Shown here one piece after another: positions 63,112-64,000 of a stretch of DNA of 64,000 bases (positions within the stretch are counted from its first letter, which is position 1; every line of letters starts with the position of its first letter). The notes under the pieces were generated by a model that worked only from the letters and a program-made list of their open reading frames with translations, was not told the DNA's origin and did no database searches. Where the stretch lies: NCBI RefSeq assembly GCF_007680845.1, contig NZ_VEIY01000002.1:426217-490216 (forward strand), given 5' to 3'. Source of the stretch: Curtobacterium pusillum. GTDB lineage: Bacteria > Actinomycetota > Actinomycetes > Actinomycetales > Microbacteriaceae. The position numbers were made by a program, and so were the translations under genes.

Positions 63112-63173
63112 CGTTCCTCCAGTGCGAGTGCAGTGCCGATCGATCGACCGGCACGGGGGAACGTAACACTGAC

Positions 63174-63186
63174 TGACCGTCGGTCA
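63174..63186. promoter_or_regulatory. TetR-like operator TGACCG-T-CGGTCA
   Basis: A perfect 6-base dyad around one base, in the divergent gap between the esterase and the partial hydrolase. This is a typical TetR/AcrR half-site pattern. No regulator gene is adjacent within the window. Confidence 0.55.
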
Positions 63187-63192
63187 CAACTG

Positions 63193-63209
63193 ACTTTTGC
63201 GAAACAAGT
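63193..63209. promoter_or_regulatory. 17-bp motif ACTTTTGCGAAACAAGT, site 4
   Basis: Outer arms ACTT and AAGT are conserved at the same 17-bp spacing as the other sites. It lies seven bases after the TetR-like dyad, upstream of ATG 63269. Confidence 0.5.
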
Positions 63210-63268
63210 GAGATGATGGACGCACCCGGCGCGCACCCTGCGCACCGCCAACGAGAACGGATTCCGCG

Positions 63269-64000
63269 ATGACCAACCGCACCGAGACCGCGCCGACGCA
63301 CACCGTCGACACCCCCTCCGGACCTGTCGCCTACCGCCGGTTCGGCCCGACCGGGGGCACCCCGGTCGTGTTCTTCCAGCGCTTCCGCGGAACGATGGAC
63401 CACTGGGACCCGGCCTTCGTCGACGTCCTCGCCGCCGAGCACGACGTGATCCTCTTCGACAACATCGGCGTCGGCCGGAGCGGGGGCGTCTCGCCCGACA
63501 CCTTCGGCGGCATGGCCAGCACGGCGGTCGACTTCCTCCGCGCGCTCGGGATCGAGCAGATCGACGCGGTCGGCTGGTCCATCGGCGGCTTCGTCGCGCA
63601 GCTCGTGGCACTCGACGAGCCGGGCTTCGTCCGCCGCCTCCTCGTGCTCGGCTCCGGCCCCGGCGGCCAGAACGGCGCTCCCGGTCCCGAGCCGAAGTCC
63701 ATCGAGGTCATGGTCAAGCCGGAGAACGACGACGAGGACTTCCTCTACCTGTTCTTCGGTCAGCACGAGGACGGGCGACGCCGCGGCAGCGAGTCGCTCC
63801 GTCGACTCGAGTCCCGTCTGACGCCGGATGCCCCGCAGGTCGGCGCCGAGACCATCCAGGCGCAGCTGCACGCCATCGGCGCCTGGGGAGAGGACGAGGG
63901 ATCGGCGTGGGAGCGTCTCGAGGAGCTCGACATTCCCGTACTCGTCGCGAACGGAGCGCACGACGTGATGGTGCACGCCGAGCACTCGTTCAAGATGGCG
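63269..64000 (+). CDS. Alpha/beta hydrolase, partial (runs off the window)
   Basis: 244 codons are visible with no stop. It is a close paralogue of the hydrolase half at 58601: both share VAYRRFGP-like starts, RFRGT, then D-WDPA, DNIGVGRS and the nucleophile elbow AVGWSIGGFVAQLV. ANGAHDVMVHAEHS holds the late Asp/His region. It resembles the haloperoxidase/hydrolase group that acts on small esters or lactones. Control by the sites at 63174 and 63193 is likely. Only a weak ribosome site is seen before the ATG. Confidence 0.88.
   Translation, partial: MTNRTETAPTHTVDTPSGPVAYRRFGPTGGTPVVFFQRFRGTMDHWDPAFVDVLAAEHDVILFDNIGVGRSGGVSPDTFGGMASTAVDFLRALGIEQIDAVGWSIGGFVAQLVALDEPGFVRRLLVLGSGPGGQNGAPGPEPKSIEVMVKPENDDEDFLYLFFGQHEDGRRRGSESLRRLESRLTPDAPQVGAETIQAQLHAIGAWGEDEGSAWERLEELDIPVLVANGAHDVMVHAEHSFKMA

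Overview
The window is very GC-rich, densely packed DNA with many GTG starts, start/stop overlaps of the GTGA and ATGA type, LAxTG cell-wall sorting, MsiK-style ABC operons without their own ATPase, and DrrAB, PadR/DUF1048 and GlxA families. This points to an actinobacterium. The gene repertoire and protein style suggest Microbacteriaceae, with Curtobacterium as the best guess (inference). I found no rRNA, tRNA, CRISPR array, integrase or intact transposase. Both window ends cut genes: an SGNH hydrolase tail at the left and an alpha/beta hydrolase at the right.

Layout. 0-18 kb is a mosaic of small regulator/enzyme units: ArsR-type regulator with a small partner, SDR, PQQ-type sugar dehydrogenase lipoprotein, aldo/keto reductase divergent from an XRE/MmyB regulator with its MFS exporter, epimerase divergent from a DHA2 exporter, FAD monooxygenase, a PadR-DUF1048-DrrAB-like operon, SDR divergent from MerR, and AraC coupled to a P-loop kinase. 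18-21.7 kb holds a CopC-like protein, a two-domain GMC oxidoreductase, and a glyoxalase divergent from a MarR regulator with two identical operators. 21.7-29.6 kb is a coherent catabolic operon, read leftwards (HisD-type dehydrogenase, solute-binding protein, two permeases, carbon-nitrogen hydrolase, GH13 glucosidase), with a divergent LysR gene. 29.7-36.7 kb holds a giant cell-wall-anchored GH92 mannosidase and its divergent LacI regulator. 36.7-43.6 kb has small membrane proteins, a DHFR-like reductase, a TSUP transporter, TetR/MFS, an SRPBCC protein and a KmtR-like ArsR/CDF metal-export pair. 43.6-48 kb is an accessory stress patch (HdeD-like, AI-2E-like and HExxH membrane proteins) bounded by gene-poor, scar-like DNA. 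48-64 kb is rich in SDRs, hydrolases, MFS, LacI, TetR and GlxA regulators.

How genes work together. Most units are a regulator with one or two targets sharing a divergent promoter, and in many of them the operator palindrome can be read directly (MarR, LysR, two LacI, two TetR, MerR, PadR). Several regulators seem to be translated from leaderless mRNAs, with TAnnnT placed 6-8 nt before the start codon. In the 48-64 kb part a 17-bp motif, ACTTG-N7-CAAGT, recurs upstream of at least four unrelated genes and may mark a small regulon. A near-perfect palindrome of about 44 bp occurs three times behind genes as a recycled terminator-like repeat. The most interesting metabolic candidate for an undescribed pathway is the HisD-type/GH13/amidase ABC operon at 21.7-28.6 kb.
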